Shown here one piece after another: positions 15,211 to 24,125 of a DNA stretch of 64,000 bases. Position 1 is the stretch's first letter. Every line of letters starts with the position of its first letter. Position numbers and translations under genes: made by a program. The stretch is from contig NZ_CP149798.1 of assembly GCF_037940415.1 (NCBI RefSeq), forward strand, positions 310,001 to 374,000, read 5' to 3'. The notes beneath the pieces were generated by a model. That model did no database searches, was not told the DNA's origin, and saw nothing but the letters and a program-made list of their open reading frames with translations. Source of the stretch: Streptomyces sp. f51 (lineage in GTDB: Bacteria; Actinomycetota; Actinomycetes; Streptomycetales; Streptomycetaceae).

Positions 15211-17346
15211 TCAGACCTCGACCCGCTCGTCCCCCCGGGTCCCGGGCGCGGGCGCCTCCTCCGGTTCGGGCTCGCGGCTGAGCGACCCCGGCCACCAGGC
15301 CAGGCGGCCGATGTCACGGACGAGCGCGGGCACCAGGAGCGACCGGACGACCAGGGTGTCCAGCAGGACGCCGAAGGCGACGATGAAGGCGATCTGCACC
15401 AGGAAGGCCAGCGGGATCACCCCGAGGGCGGCGAAGGTCGCGGCCAGCACCACGCCCGCCGACGTGATCACCCCTCCGGTGGCGACGAGTCCGCGCAGCA
15501 CGCCCTGGCGCACCCCGTGCCGCAGCGACTCCTCACGGACCCGGGTCATCAGGAAGATGTTGTAGTCGACGCCGAGGGCCACCAGGAACACGAAGCCGTA
15601 CAGCGGCACGGACGCGTCGGTGCCCGTGAAGCCGAACCCGTGCCGGAAGACCAGCGAGGAGATGCCCAGCGTGGCCAGGAAGTTGAGCGCCACCGTGGCC
15701 ACCAGGAGCACCGGCATGAGCAGGGAGCGGAGCAGGACGGTCAGTATCACCAGGATGATGGCGAGGACCACCGGCACGATGAGCGTCCGGTCGTGCTCGG
15801 CGGTCTGCCGGGTGTCGTACTGCTGGGCCGCGTAGCCGCCGACGATCGCGTCGGCGCCGGGAACGGCGTGCACCGCCGTGCGCAGCCGCGCGACCGTCGC
15901 CTTGGCCGCGTCGCTGTCGGCGGCGGACCGCAGCGTGACGTCGACCCGGACCCGGCCGTCGACGATCCGCGGCGCTCCGCCGCCCGGGCGCCCGGACGCG
16001 GTCACGGCCGCGGCGGACGCGACACCGTCCGTCGCGCGGGCCGCGGAGGTGACCCGGTCGACGCGGTCCGCGTTCGCGATGATCACGGCGGGGTTGCCCG
16101 AGCCGCCGGGGAAGTGCCGTCCGAGGGTCGCCTGCGCGGCGACCGACGGCGCGTCGTTGACAAAGGTCTCGGCGAGCGGGATGCCCTTCGCGGTCAGGGT
16201 GGGCGCGAAGGCCGCGCAGGCGAGGAGTCCGGCCAGGGCGGCCGCCCAGACCTTGCGCGGTGCGCGGTCGACCAGTGCCGCGACCCGGTTCCAGATGCCG
16301 CTGCCCGCGCTCGCCCCGCCGGCCGGACGGGGCTTGGCCGGCCAGTAGGCGGCACGGCCCAGGAGCACCAGCACGGCCGGCAGGAAGGTGAGTGAGCTCA
16401 GCGCGGCGCAGGCCACGCCGATCGCGCCCACGGGACCGAGCGAGCGGTTGTTCGTCAGGTCGCTGAGCAGCAGGGCCAGCAGTCCGAGGGCGACGGTGCC
16501 CGCGCTGGCCGCGATCGCGCCCCAGGACTGCCGCAGCGCCGCCCGCACGGCTGTGAACCGGTCGGCGTGCAGGGTGAGTTCCTCGCGGAACCTGGCGCTC
16601 AGCAGGAGCGCGTAGTCGGTCGCGGCGCCGATGACGAGGATCGAGAGGATGCCCTGGACCTGGCCGTCGACGCGTACGACGCCGTGGTCGGCCAGGACGT
16701 AGACGACGGCGCAGGCCAGGCCGAGCGCGAACACCGATCCGAGGATGATCAGGAAGGGCAGCAGCACACTGCGGTAGACGAGCAGCAGGATCACCAGGAC
16801 GGTCGCCAGGGCCACCCCGAGCAGCAGTCCGTCGATTCCGGAGAAGGCGTCGCCGAGGTCGGCCTGGCTCGCCGCGGGTCCGGCGAGCCACACGGTCGTA
16901 CCGGGCACACCCGAGGCGGCGGTACGCACCCGGTCGACGACGTCCGGCAGTTGCTTGCCGAGGTCGGGCCTGAGCTGGACGACTCCCTCAAGCGCCTTGC
17001 CGTCCCGCGACGGCAGCGCGGGGGACGGCGTGCCGACCACGCTGGGGGTTCCGGCGAGGGAGGCGAGCGCCCGGGTCGCGGCGGCCTGGGTGGCGCGAGC
17101 CGTGGAACCGCCGCCGTCCGCAGTCCACACGACGATCGCGGGCAGGGTCCCGGCCTGCTGGAAGGCCCGCTGCTGGGCCACCACCTTCGTGGACTCGGCG
17201 CTGCGCGGCAGGAAGGCGGCCTGGTCGTTGGTGGAGACCTCGCCGAGCCGGCCGGCGTAGGGGCCGAGGGTGCCCCCGATGCCGAGCCAGGCGACGAGCA
17301 GGACGACGGGGATCAGCCACAGGGCTCGTCGCGGGGTGAGGGACAT
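15211..17346 (-). CDS. MMPL-family RND transporter
   Basis: The 711-residue inner-membrane protein has two homologous halves, each with one span, a large extracytoplasmic loop and then a bundle of spans. Half 1 has ALWLIPVVLLVAWLGIGG, then spans from ...GVALATVLVILLLVYRSVLLP. Half 2 has KVWAAALAGLLACAAFAPTL, then TLIVPVVLAIILVILTVLLR and the family motif VALGVDYNIFLMTRVREES. MMPL proteins export lipids or hydrophobic compounds using the proton gradient. The start at 17346 follows CTGGAGAGCG. A perfect TCTCAAT-C-ATTGAGA palindrome 43-57 bp upstream and an adjacent MarR gene on the same strand point to MarR control. The substrate is unknown. Confidence 0.92.
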   Translation of the reverse strand: MSLTPRRALWLIPVVLLVAWLGIGGTLGPYAGRLGEVSTNDQAAFLPRSAESTKVVAQQRAFQQAGTLPAIVVWTADGGGSTARATQAAATRALASLAGTPSVVGTPSPALPSRDGKALEGVVQLRPDLGKQLPDVVDRVRTAASGVPGTTVWLAGPAASQADLGDAFSGIDGLLLGVALATVLVILLLVYRSVLLPFLIILGSVFALGLACAVVYVLADHGVVRVDGQVQGILSILVIGAATDYALLLSARFREELTLHADRFTAVRAALRQSWGAIAASAGTVALGLLALLLSDLTNNRSLGPVGAIGVACAALSSLTFLPAVLVLLGRAAYWPAKPRPAGGASAGSGIWNRVAALVDRAPRKVWAAALAGLLACAAFAPTLTAKGIPLAETFVNDAPSVAAQATLGRHFPGGSGNPAVIIANADRVDRVTSAARATDGVASAAAVTASGRPGGGAPRIVDGRVRVDVTLRSAADSDAAKATVARLRTAVHAVPGADAIVGGYAAQQYDTRQTAEHDRTLIVPVVLAIILVILTVLLRSLLMPVLLVATVALNFLATLGISSLVFRHGFGFTGTDASVPLYGFVFLVALGVDYNIFLMTRVREESLRHGVRQGVLRGLVATGGVITSAGVVLAATFAALGVIPLAFLVQIAFIVAFGVLLDTLVVRSLLVPALVRDIGRLAWWPGSLSREPEPEEAPAPGTRGDERVEV

Positions 17347-17388
17347 CGCTCTCCAGGTGTCACGGACAGGTGTCTCAATGAATGACAA

Positions 17389-17403
17389 TCTCAATCATTG
17401 AGA
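17389..17403. promoter_or_regulatory. MarR-type operator upstream of the MMPL gene
   Basis: TCTCAAT-C-ATTGAGA is a perfect 7-bp inverted repeat with a one-base centre. Another TCTCAAT half lies 16 bp away at 17373-17379, closer to the transporter. Such AT-rich palindromes are typical binding sites of MarR proteins; the regulator is encoded 80 bp further upstream. Confidence 0.6.
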
Positions 17404-17482
17404 TATCTCGCGGCCAGATCGTAGACCATGCCCGGACTTCCGGTCCCGGCGGCCGTCCGGATGCACCCGGCGGCGGACGGGG

Positions 17483-18058
17483 TCAGCGCCCGGGCGACCG
17501 TACGGCCGAGAGCTGTTCGTTCATCGCCGTCAGGAAGCGGAGGACCACCGCCAGCTCGTCCTCGCTGAAGCCCGAGCGCACGCTCGCCGTGACGTCGGCG
17601 AGCGGCCGGAAGTGGGCGCGCGCGGCCGACTTCGCGTCGGGTACGTAGTGGAGGTGGACGACCCTGCGGTCGGGGCTCTCCCGGACGCGCCGGATGTGGC
17701 CCGCGCGTTCGAGCCGGTCCAGACAGGCGGTGACCGCGCCCGAGGTGAGCCCGAGGTGCTCGCGCAGCCGGCCCGGTGTGAGCGGCTCGGGTGCGTCGAG
17801 GATCGCCGCGAGCGCCAGCACGTCCGTCGCGTGCAGACCGTGGTCCGCGGCGAAGCCGTGCACCAGCCGGTTGATCTCGCCGTTCATCCGGCGCAGCTGA
17901 ACCGCGAAGGCGTGCAGATCCGTGACCACGGCCGGTTCGCGCTCCCGGACCACGAGCCGCTCCGGCTCCGTCTCCGGCGCCACGAGCCGTTCCCGCTCCT
18001 GGCCCGCGCCGGGGTGCGGATCACCCGTCCGGTCGTCACGGTCGTCTCGTCTGGCCAC
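17483..18058 (-). CDS. MarR-family transcriptional regulator
   Basis: The protein of 191 residues begins with a charged, probably disordered leader of about 45 residues, then LHAFAVQLRRMNGEINRLVHGFAADHGL. The winged helix-turn-helix follows: LTPGRLREHLGLTSGAVTACLDRLERAGHIRRVRESPDRRVVHLHYV. It likely represses the downstream MMPL exporter and is relieved by a ligand. The start is GTG. A TAGGCT -10 lies six bases upstream (18065-18070) with no ribosome site, so the transcript may be leaderless. The end is 136 bp from the transporter start, with the palindrome in between. Confidence 0.9.
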   Translation of the reverse strand: MARRDDRDDRTGDPHPGAGQERERLVAPETEPERLVVREREPAVVTDLHAFAVQLRRMNGEINRLVHGFAADHGLHATDVLALAAILDAPEPLTPGRLREHLGLTSGAVTACLDRLERAGHIRRVRESPDRRVVHLHYVPDAKSAARAHFRPLADVTASVRSGFSEDELAVVLRFLTAMNEQLSAVRSPGR

Positions 18059-18213
18059 GTGATCAGCCTATAGAAGTCCCGGCACCTCCCCCGTTCGGGC
18101 GCCCGGCACCCGGCGGCGGACCCGTCCGGCGCATCCACGGACGGTGCCCGGGTGGAAGGGATCAGGGAGGCGGGGGACCCACGGGGGGCACGGCGGCGAC
18201 CGACGGAGGACCC

Positions 18214-19740
18214 ATGAGCGACCAGGAGACCCGCACCGGCCCGAGGTGTCTGGTCACCGGTGCCACCGGCTACATCGGCGGACGGCTGGTCCCCGAACTG
18301 CTGGCCGAGGGGTACCGGGTGCGCTGTCTGGCCCGCTCCCCCGCCAAGCTGCGCGACTATCCCTGGGCGGGCGAGGCGGAGGTGGTCCGCGGCGACGTCA
18401 CGGACGCCGAGTCGGTCGCCGACGCGCTGCGCGGGTGCGAGGTGGCCTATTACCTGGTGCACGCCCTCGGCACCGGCCACGACTTCGAGGCGACGGACCG
18501 CAGGGCCGCGCGGATCTTCGGCGAGCGGGCCCGTGCGGCGGGCGTGCGGCGCATCGTCTATCTCGGCGGCCTCACCCCGGAGGGCGTGCCCGAACGGGAA
18601 CTCTCGCCGCATCTGAGGTCCCGGGCCGAGGTGGGGCGCATCCTGCTGGACTCGGGCGTTCCGACCACGGTCCTGCGGGCCGCGGTGATCATCGGCTCCG
18701 GCTCGGCCTCGTTCGAGATGCTGCGCTATCTCACCGAGCGGCTGCCGGTGATGGTGACGCCGAGCTGGGTGCACACCCGGATCCAGCCGATGGGCGTGCG
18801 CGACGTGCTGCGCACCCTGGTCGGCAGCGCCGGGATGCCCCCGGAGGTCAACCGCGCCTTCGACATCGGGGGCCCCGACGTCCTCACGTATCTGGAGATG
18901 ATGCGGCGGTACGCCGTCGTCGCCGGGCTGCCCCGCAGGCTCATCTTCCCCGTGCCCGTCCTCACGCCCCGGCTCTCCAGTCACTGGGTCGGGCTCGTCA
19001 CCCCCGTGCCCGCCTCGATCGCGCGTCCGCTCACCGAGTCGCTGCGCCACGAGGTCGTGTGCCGTGAGCACGACATCGCCCGGTACGTTCCCGATCCCCC
19101 GGGCCGGCCGATCGGCTTCGACGCCGCCGTCACCCTGGCGCTCCAGCGGGTGCGCGACGCCCAGGTGACCACCCGGTGGTCGTCGGCCTCGTATCCCGGG
19201 ACGGCCAGCGATCCGCTGCCCACCGACCCGGACTGGGCGGGCGGCAGCCTCTACACGGACGAGCGCGAACTGACGGTGGAGGCCTCGCCCGGGAGTCTGT
19301 GGCGGGTGATCGAGGGCATCGGCGGCGACAACGGCTGGTACTCCTTCCCGCTGGCCTGGGCGGTGCGCGGCTGGATGGACCGGATGGTGGGCGGAGTGGG
19401 GCTGCGGCGCGGCCGCCGTGACGCCAACCGTCTGCGGGTCGGGGACTCCCTGGACTTCTGGCGGGTGGAGGAGATCGAGCCCGGACGGCTGCTGCGGCTG
19501 CGGGCCGAGATGAGGCTGCCGGGGCTCGCGTGGCTGGAGATGTACGCCGACACGACGGACGAGGGGCGCACGCGCTACCGCCAGCGGGCCCTGTTCCATC
19601 CGCACGGGCTGCTCGGGCATCTGTACTGGTGGAGCGTCTCGCCCTTTCACACCGTGGTGTTCGGCGGCATGGCCCGGAACATCGCCCTGGCCGCCAAGAA
19701 CACGCCCACGGCCACACCGGCACCGGCCCTCACCCCCTGA
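18214..19740 (+). CDS. SDR/NmrA-like NAD(P)-binding protein fused to DUF2867
   Basis: The 508-residue protein has two parts. Residues 1-300 are an extended short-chain-dehydrogenase-like Rossmann domain (CLVTGATGYIGGRLVPELL, VRGDVTDAESVADAL, YYLVHALG). Residues 330-500 are a DUF2867/START-like domain (GGSLYTDERELTVEASPGSLWRVIEGIGG...VGDSLDFWRVEEIEPGRLLRL). This fusion occurs widely with photolyases and singlet-oxygen genes; its reaction is unknown. The start follows GGAGGACCC. The photolyase begins 86 bp downstream on the same strand, probably cotranscribed. A weak match to the SigK-like promoter found elsewhere in this island (GCATCC-N16-TGGAAG, 18131-18158) lies upstream. Confidence 0.85.
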   Translation: MSDQETRTGPRCLVTGATGYIGGRLVPELLAEGYRVRCLARSPAKLRDYPWAGEAEVVRGDVTDAESVADALRGCEVAYYLVHALGTGHDFEATDRRAARIFGERARAAGVRRIVYLGGLTPEGVPERELSPHLRSRAEVGRILLDSGVPTTVLRAAVIIGSGSASFEMLRYLTERLPVMVTPSWVHTRIQPMGVRDVLRTLVGSAGMPPEVNRAFDIGGPDVLTYLEMMRRYAVVAGLPRRLIFPVPVLTPRLSSHWVGLVTPVPASIARPLTESLRHEVVCREHDIARYVPDPPGRPIGFDAAVTLALQRVRDAQVTTRWSSASYPGTASDPLPTDPDWAGGSLYTDERELTVEASPGSLWRVIEGIGGDNGWYSFPLAWAVRGWMDRMVGGVGLRRGRRDANRLRVGDSLDFWRVEEIEPGRLLRLRAEMRLPGLAWLEMYADTTDEGRTRYRQRALFHPHGLLGHLYWWSVSPFHTVVFGGMARNIALAAKNTPTATPAPALTP

Positions 19741-19826
19741 CCGCTCGGCCGGGTCGCATCCGAGGGGGCCTCCCGGGCGGAAGCAGACCGATGCCGTCCC
19801 CCGCGAGCCCGCACCGGAGTCGTCCC

Positions 19827-21200
19827 ATGACCGTCTCGATCGTCCTGTTCACCTCCGACCTGCGTCTGCACGACCACCCGCCGCTGCGGGCCGCCCTCGA
19901 CGGCGCGGACACTGTGGTGCCGCTCTTCGTCCGCGACGAGGCCGTCGCCGACGCCGGGTTCACCGCACCCAACCGGATGGCGTTCCTCGCCGACTGTCTG
20001 GCCGATCTGGACGCCGGGCTGCGCGAGCGCGGGGGCCGCCTGGTGGTGCGCTCCGGCGACGTGGCGGCCGAGGTGGCCAAGGCCGCCGCCGAGGCGGACG
20101 CCGACGACGTCCACATCGCGTCGGGAGTCAGCGCCTACGCGCACCGCCGCGAGGAACGGCTGCGCGCCGCGCTGGAGGCGGACGGACGCAGGCTGCACGT
20201 CCACGAGGCCGTGATCACCGCTCTCGCTCCCGGTGCCGTGACCCCGGCGGCCTCCGACCACTTCGCCGTCTTCACGCCGTACCACCGGCAGTGGGAGCGG
20301 CAGCCGTTGCGGAACCCGCTCGCGGCCCCCCGGACCGTCCGGGTGCCGGACGGGATCGGTTCGGAGGCGGTCCCGTCCCGTTCGGACGTGCGGGCGGTGT
20401 CCGAGGGGCTGGCCCGGGGCGGCGAGACGGAGGCCAGGAAACGCCTGACGGCCTGGCTGCGCGGCGGGATCGAGGCGTACGAGGAGCGTCACGACGACCT
20501 GCCGGGCGACGCCACCTCGCACCTCTCCCCCCATCTGCACTTCGGCACGCTGTCACCGGCCGAGCTGGTCCACCGGGCGCGCGGCGCGGGCGGTCCGGGC
20601 GCGGAGGCGTTCGTACGGCAGGTGGCGTGGCGGGACTTCCACCACCAGGTGCTGGCGGCCCGGCCGGACGCGTCCGCCGCCGACTACCGCACCCGGCACG
20701 ACCGTTGGCGCAGCGATGCCGAGGCGGCCGAGGACATCGAGGCGTGGCGTGAGGGACGGACCGGCTATCCGGTGGTGGACGCGGCGATGCGGCAGCTGCG
20801 CCACGAGGGCTGGATGCACAACCGGGGGCGCCTGCTGACGGCGAGCTTCCTCACCAAGACGCTGTACGTGGACTGGCGGGTCGGGGCCCGGCACTTCCTG
20901 GATCTGCTGGTGGACGGAGACGTGGCCAACAACCAGCTCAACTGGCAGTGGATGGCGGGGACGGGCACGGACAGCCGGCCCAACCGCGTCCTGAACCCGC
21001 TGACCCAGGCGAGGCGTTACGACCCGGACGGGGTATATGTCCGGCGCTGGGTGCCCGAGTTGGCCGCGATCGCGGGGCGTGAGGTGCACGAGCCGTGGAA
21101 GCTCCGGGGGCTGGACCGGGCGGCCTGCGACTATCCGGACCCGATCGTCGAACTCTCCGAGGGGCTGGCCCGGTTCAAGCGGGCCCGGGGGCTGGACTGA
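19827..21200 (+). CDS. phr: Deoxyribodipyrimidine photolyase (class I CPD)
   Basis: This 457-residue enzyme repairs cyclobutane pyrimidine dimers using blue light and FADH-. The N-terminal antenna domain starts VSIVLFTSDLRLHDHPPL. The C-terminal FAD domain has VRQVAWRDFHHQV, GYPVVDAAMRQLRHEGWMHN, RLLTASFLTKTLYVDWR, and the signature DGDVANNQLNWQWMAGTG...NRVLNP. The start at 19827 follows GGAG; an ATG at 19791 is an alternative. Neighbours are an SDR-DUF2867 gene and, 1.1 kb downstream, the LitR photoreceptor regulator, consistent with light-controlled expression. Confidence 0.95.
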   Translation: MTVSIVLFTSDLRLHDHPPLRAALDGADTVVPLFVRDEAVADAGFTAPNRMAFLADCLADLDAGLRERGGRLVVRSGDVAAEVAKAAAEADADDVHIASGVSAYAHRREERLRAALEADGRRLHVHEAVITALAPGAVTPAASDHFAVFTPYHRQWERQPLRNPLAAPRTVRVPDGIGSEAVPSRSDVRAVSEGLARGGETEARKRLTAWLRGGIEAYEERHDDLPGDATSHLSPHLHFGTLSPAELVHRARGAGGPGAEAFVRQVAWRDFHHQVLAARPDASAADYRTRHDRWRSDAEAAEDIEAWREGRTGYPVVDAAMRQLRHEGWMHNRGRLLTASFLTKTLYVDWRVGARHFLDLLVDGDVANNQLNWQWMAGTGTDSRPNRVLNPLTQARRYDPDGVYVRRWVPELAAIAGREVHEPWKLRGLDRAACDYPDPIVELSEGLARFKRARGLD

Positions 21201-21411
21201 CGGGGAGCCCCGGCCGTGTGCCCGGGCGGGCCGAACCGAAGATAAACTGCCGGGGATTTTACCTGTTGTAGAGATTCTTCAGCGGTGCGCCGCCGTATAC
21301 GTGGTCGTCCGAACCACTCGTACCGGGTCCGTGCGCACCGGATCCATCACGCGGCCATCCCCGGAGCCGACCGCCCCGGAACCGCCGTACCCGCCCCCAG
21401 GAGGCTCCTCA

Positions 21412-22170
21412 ATGCGCATTACACGGAACGCGGGAACGATCTTCGTGGCCGGTGCGTTGACGCTGACCCTGGCGGCGCTCGCGTACCCGGCCATGCTGGG
21501 GATCGAGACCACGTCCGCCACTTCGGTGGCCGTCATCGCCAACCCGTCCTCGGGGCCGCTGACGGAGGCCGACCGCGACTTCGTCGTCAAGGTGCGTGCG
21601 GCGGGGCTCTGGGAGTACCCGGTCGGGCAGCTGGCCCTCCAGAAGGGGACGACTCCGGCGGTCCGTACGGCGGGACAGCACCTGGTCTCCGGTCACTCCG
21701 CGCTCGACGACACGAGCCGCAAGGTGGCCAAGACCCTCGGCATCACGCTGCCCAACAAGCCGTCCCCGCTGCAACAGGGCTTCATATCGACCCTGAGCGC
21801 GGACTCCGGCTCGAAGTTCGACAGCGACTTCGCCAACATCCTGCGGATCACCCACGGCCAGATCTTCTCGACCGTGGCGAAGATCCGCGCCACGACGGAG
21901 AACACCCTCGTGCGGCAGCTCGCCGACCAGGCCAACGACACCGTGCTGGACCACATCACCGTGATGGAGAAGACCGGGCTGGTCGACTTCAACTACGTGA
22001 TCGTCCAGGAGACCAGCATCCCGAAGGTGCCCGCGGTCAACCTGACGCCTCCCCCGCCTCAGCCCGGTGAGCCCGAGGTCGTGCTGACGCCGCCCGCGGG
22101 CGGGGCCTCCCTCCCGCCCGCCGGGGCGTCGCTGCCCGTACAGCCCTCTCCGACGCCGACGGTGGGCTGA
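21412..22170 (+). CDS. Secreted DUF4142-domain protein
   Basis: This 252-residue exported protein begins with a signal peptide (ITRNAGTIFVAGALTLTLAALAYPA). A helical DUF4142 domain follows (LTEADRDFVVKVRAAGLWEYPVGQLALQKG...VRTAGQHLVSGHSALD), a ferritin-like four-helix bundle of unknown function. The C-terminus is a proline-rich stretch (LTPPPPQPGEPEV...PVQPSPTPTVG), possibly wall-spanning. The start follows AGGAGGCTCCTCA. The 210 bp upstream contain an AT-richer patch near 21240-21280 that may hold a promoter. DUF4142 genes commonly belong to envelope-stress or ECF regulons; a link to the sigma factors nearby is plausible but unproven. Confidence 0.88.
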   Translation: MRITRNAGTIFVAGALTLTLAALAYPAMLGIETTSATSVAVIANPSSGPLTEADRDFVVKVRAAGLWEYPVGQLALQKGTTPAVRTAGQHLVSGHSALDDTSRKVAKTLGITLPNKPSPLQQGFISTLSADSGSKFDSDFANILRITHGQIFSTVAKIRATTENTLVRQLADQANDTVLDHITVMEKTGLVDFNYVIVQETSIPKVPAVNLTPPPPQPGEPEVVLTPPAGGASLPPAGASLPVQPSPTPTVG

Positions 22171-22196
22171 CCCCGCGGCGTCACGGAGACGGAACA

Positions 22197-22232
22197 ACGG
22201 CCGCCCGAGCGGGAGTTCGCGAGGGCGGCCGT
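22197..22232. terminator. Hairpin between DUF4142 and litR
   Basis: Arms ACGGCCGCCC and GGGCGGCCGT with a 16-nt loop sit 27 bp past the DUF4142 stop and 46 bp past the convergent litR stop. It is probably a bidirectional terminator. Confidence 0.6.
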
Positions 22233-22277
22233 GGTGGTGCCTGGGTCGTGAGCAGCCGGACCGCGCTGAACGCCGCG

Positions 22278-23315
22278 TCACCCCGGCTGGGGCGCGACCC
22301 CGTCGGCCAGGCCCACCAGCGCGGTCAGCGCCTCCCTGAGTCCCGGAGGCCGGAGCATGCCCGACTCCGCGCGGCCGGCCCATCCGGGGCCGCCGAGGAG
22401 GACGGCGGGGTGGGCGCGGGCTCCTCTCACCCCCCAGGTGGTGGCCGCGATGTGCCGGGCCAGCGGGCGGTCCGCGGTGGAACGGGTCTGTGACCACAGC
22501 ACGACGGCGACCGGCCCCAGCCGCCGGACCGCCGCGGTCAGCGCCTCCGGGGGCACCGCGGCGCCGAACATCCGGGTGGGCAGGCCCTGTTCGACCAGTC
22601 CCGCGTGCAACGCCTCAAGGGGAAGGCAGTGCTGTTCGCCCGGTACGCACGCGAGCAGGACCGGACCCGCCCCGGTGGCCCGCGGTCCTGTCCCCGCCGG
22701 AGCCGAAGCGCGGTGCAGCGCACGGGAGATGTGCCAGGACAGCAGGTGCTCCACCTCGACGTACCGGTCCCCGGCGGACTCCCACTTGCGGCCCACCGCG
22801 TGCAGGGTCGGCACCATCACCTCCTCCCACCCGACGACCACGCCGTGCCGCTCCACGAGCGAGGTCAACTGGTCGTCCACGGAAGGCGCGTCGAGGCGTA
22901 CGGCGGCGCGCGCGAGGCCCTTGCACTCCTGCCGCGGATCGCCCAGGGGCTCCGACCCGGCCGCGGGAGCGAGGGATGCGGCAACCCGCGCGAGGGACTC
23001 CGGCTCGTCGTCGGCGGCCCCCACCCCGGCCGTCAGGGGGTCGGACGAGCCCTTGGCCGCCCTGGCGGCCTCGGCGGGCGGCACCCCGGCCGAGGTCAGC
23101 CGGCACATCTCCTCCAGCATCGCCACGTCCTGGGGCGTCCACCGGCGGTGCCGCCCGCCGGAACGGACCGCGGGTCCCACGCCGTACCTGCGGTCCCAGG
23201 AACGCAGGGTGGTGGGTGACACTCCGAGACGGCGGGCCAGCGCGCCCGTGGTGACACCGGCCTCGGCGGATCCCGTGCCCGTCTCCCGCTCCTGATCCGA
23301 CCGGCTGCCACCCAT
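22278..23315 (-). CDS. litR: MerR-family B12-dependent photoreceptor regulator (LitR/CarH)
   Basis: The protein of 345 residues has an N-terminal MerR winged helix (VTTGALARRLGVSPTTLRSWDRRYGVGP, GGRHRRWTPQDVAMLEEM), a four-helix bundle and a B12-binding Rossmann domain. The cobalamin ligands of CarH are in place: Trp in GRKWESAG (W178), Glu-His in VEVEHLL (E189, H190), and the lower axial His in PGEQHCLP (H229). Adenosylcobalamin-bound LitR/CarH represses in the dark and releases DNA in light. The start at 23315 has a TATAGT -10 at 23322-23327, six bases upstream, and no ribosome site, so translation is probably leaderless. It is divergent from an ECF sigma gene, the LitR-LitS arrangement of Streptomyces. 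Confidence 0.88.
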   Translation of the reverse strand: MGGSRSDQERETGTGSAEAGVTTGALARRLGVSPTTLRSWDRRYGVGPAVRSGGRHRRWTPQDVAMLEEMCRLTSAGVPPAEAARAAKGSSDPLTAGVGAADDEPESLARVAASLAPAAGSEPLGDPRQECKGLARAAVRLDAPSVDDQLTSLVERHGVVVGWEEVMVPTLHAVGRKWESAGDRYVEVEHLLSWHISRALHRASAPAGTGPRATGAGPVLLACVPGEQHCLPLEALHAGLVEQGLPTRMFGAAVPPEALTAAVRRLGPVAVVLWSQTRSTADRPLARHIAATTWGVRGARAHPAVLLGGPGWAGRAESGMLRPPGLREALTALVGLADGVAPQPG

Positions 23316-23427
23316 ACGGCGACTATACGACGCAGAAACGATGCGAGTTGTCGCCTCTGTCCCATGGTTCACACAATCGGTTTCACGGGGCCCCACACAG
23401 GGAGTTCCCGGAACAGGAGCCGTGGCC
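23316..23427. promoter_or_regulatory. Divergent litR/ECF promoter region
   Basis: Leftward: TATAGT (23322-23327) gives a leaderless litR transcript. Rightward: TTGTCG (23348-23353), 18 bp, CACAAT (23372-23377) before the sigma gene. The two promoters are nearly back to back, so a LitR bound here could control both. I see no clear long palindrome. Confidence 0.45.
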
Positions 23428-24021
23428 ATGAGCGCAGATCCCACCGCCGGACAGCCGGCCGTCGAGCCCGGGGACGCGGTCACGGACGCCGAGCTGGCCC
23501 GCGGCATCGTCGACGGGGACGAGGCCTCGCTCGCCACCGCGTACCGCCGCTGGGCCCCCCTGGTCCACGCCCTCGCCCGTCGCTCGCTGGGCGACGCCCG
23601 CGAGGCGGAGGACGTCACCCAGCAGGTGTTCCTCGCCGTGTGGCGGGGCGCGCGGGGCTACCGGCCCGAGCGCGGCACGGTCGCCGGCTGGCTCGTCGGC
23701 ATCACCCGGCGCAAGATCGCCGACACGCTGTCCGCGCGGACCAGGCGCACCGAACTGGTGGGTGCCGCCGGCGCCCTCCTGGTCCTCGCCGACGACTCCC
23801 GGGCCCGGCCCGAGGCCGCGCTCGACCGTGTCCTCGTACGGCACGAGCTGGCCAAGCTCCCGACACCGCAGCGCCGGGTCCTGCATCTCGCGTTCTACGA
23901 GGACCTCACCCAGACCCAGATCGCCCAGCGCACCGGGTGGCCGCTGGGCACGGTCAAGAGCCACTCCCGCCGCGCCATGCACCAGCTGCGCGACTGCCTG
24001 CGTACCGCGGCCGAGGTCTGA
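23428..24021 (+). CDS. ECF sigma factor divergent from litR (LitS-like)
   Basis: The protein of 197 residues has sigma-2 (LVHALARRSLGDAREAEDVTQQVFLAVWRGARGY...GWLVGITRRKIADTL) and sigma-4 (LPTPQRRVLHLAFYEDLTQTQIAQRTGWPLGTVKSHSRRAMHQLRDCL). Position back to back with litR matches LitS, the light-induced sigma factor of Streptomyces, but carotenoid genes are absent here. The ATG follows AGGAG; a GTG two codons upstream is possible. No anti-sigma gene follows directly: the next gene is a second sigma factor, 104 bp downstream, with its own promoter-like element. Confidence 0.88.
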   Translation: MSADPTAGQPAVEPGDAVTDAELARGIVDGDEASLATAYRRWAPLVHALARRSLGDAREAEDVTQQVFLAVWRGARGYRPERGTVAGWLVGITRRKIADTLSARTRRTELVGAAGALLVLADDSRARPEAALDRVLVRHELAKLPTPQRRVLHLAFYEDLTQTQIAQRTGWPLGTVKSHSRRAMHQLRDCLRTAAEV

Positions 24022-24059
24022 GCACGGGCGGCCCGCCGCCACATTTCCGGACAGTGGGC

Positions 24060-24087
24060 CAATCCGCCGCACCACCGGCTTCGGATC
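24060..24087 (+). promoter_or_regulatory. SigK-type promoter before sigK
   Basis: CAATCC (24060-24065), 16 bp, CGGATC (24082-24087). The mycobacterial SigK consensus is CCATCC-N16/17-CCGAAT. A closely similar element with identical spacing precedes the fatty-acid operon (29728-29755). It suggests sigK autoregulation. The expected 5' UTR is about 30 nt. Confidence 0.6.
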
Positions 24088-24125
24088 ACATCCGAACCGT
24101 CGAAGCGTCCTGGAGGAAGCACACC

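Noticed and set aside
22248..23618. Longer litR reading frame starting at 23618
   Set aside because: The extra 101 residues overlap the divergent sigma gene and look non-coding; a -10 six bases before 23315 supports the shorter protein.
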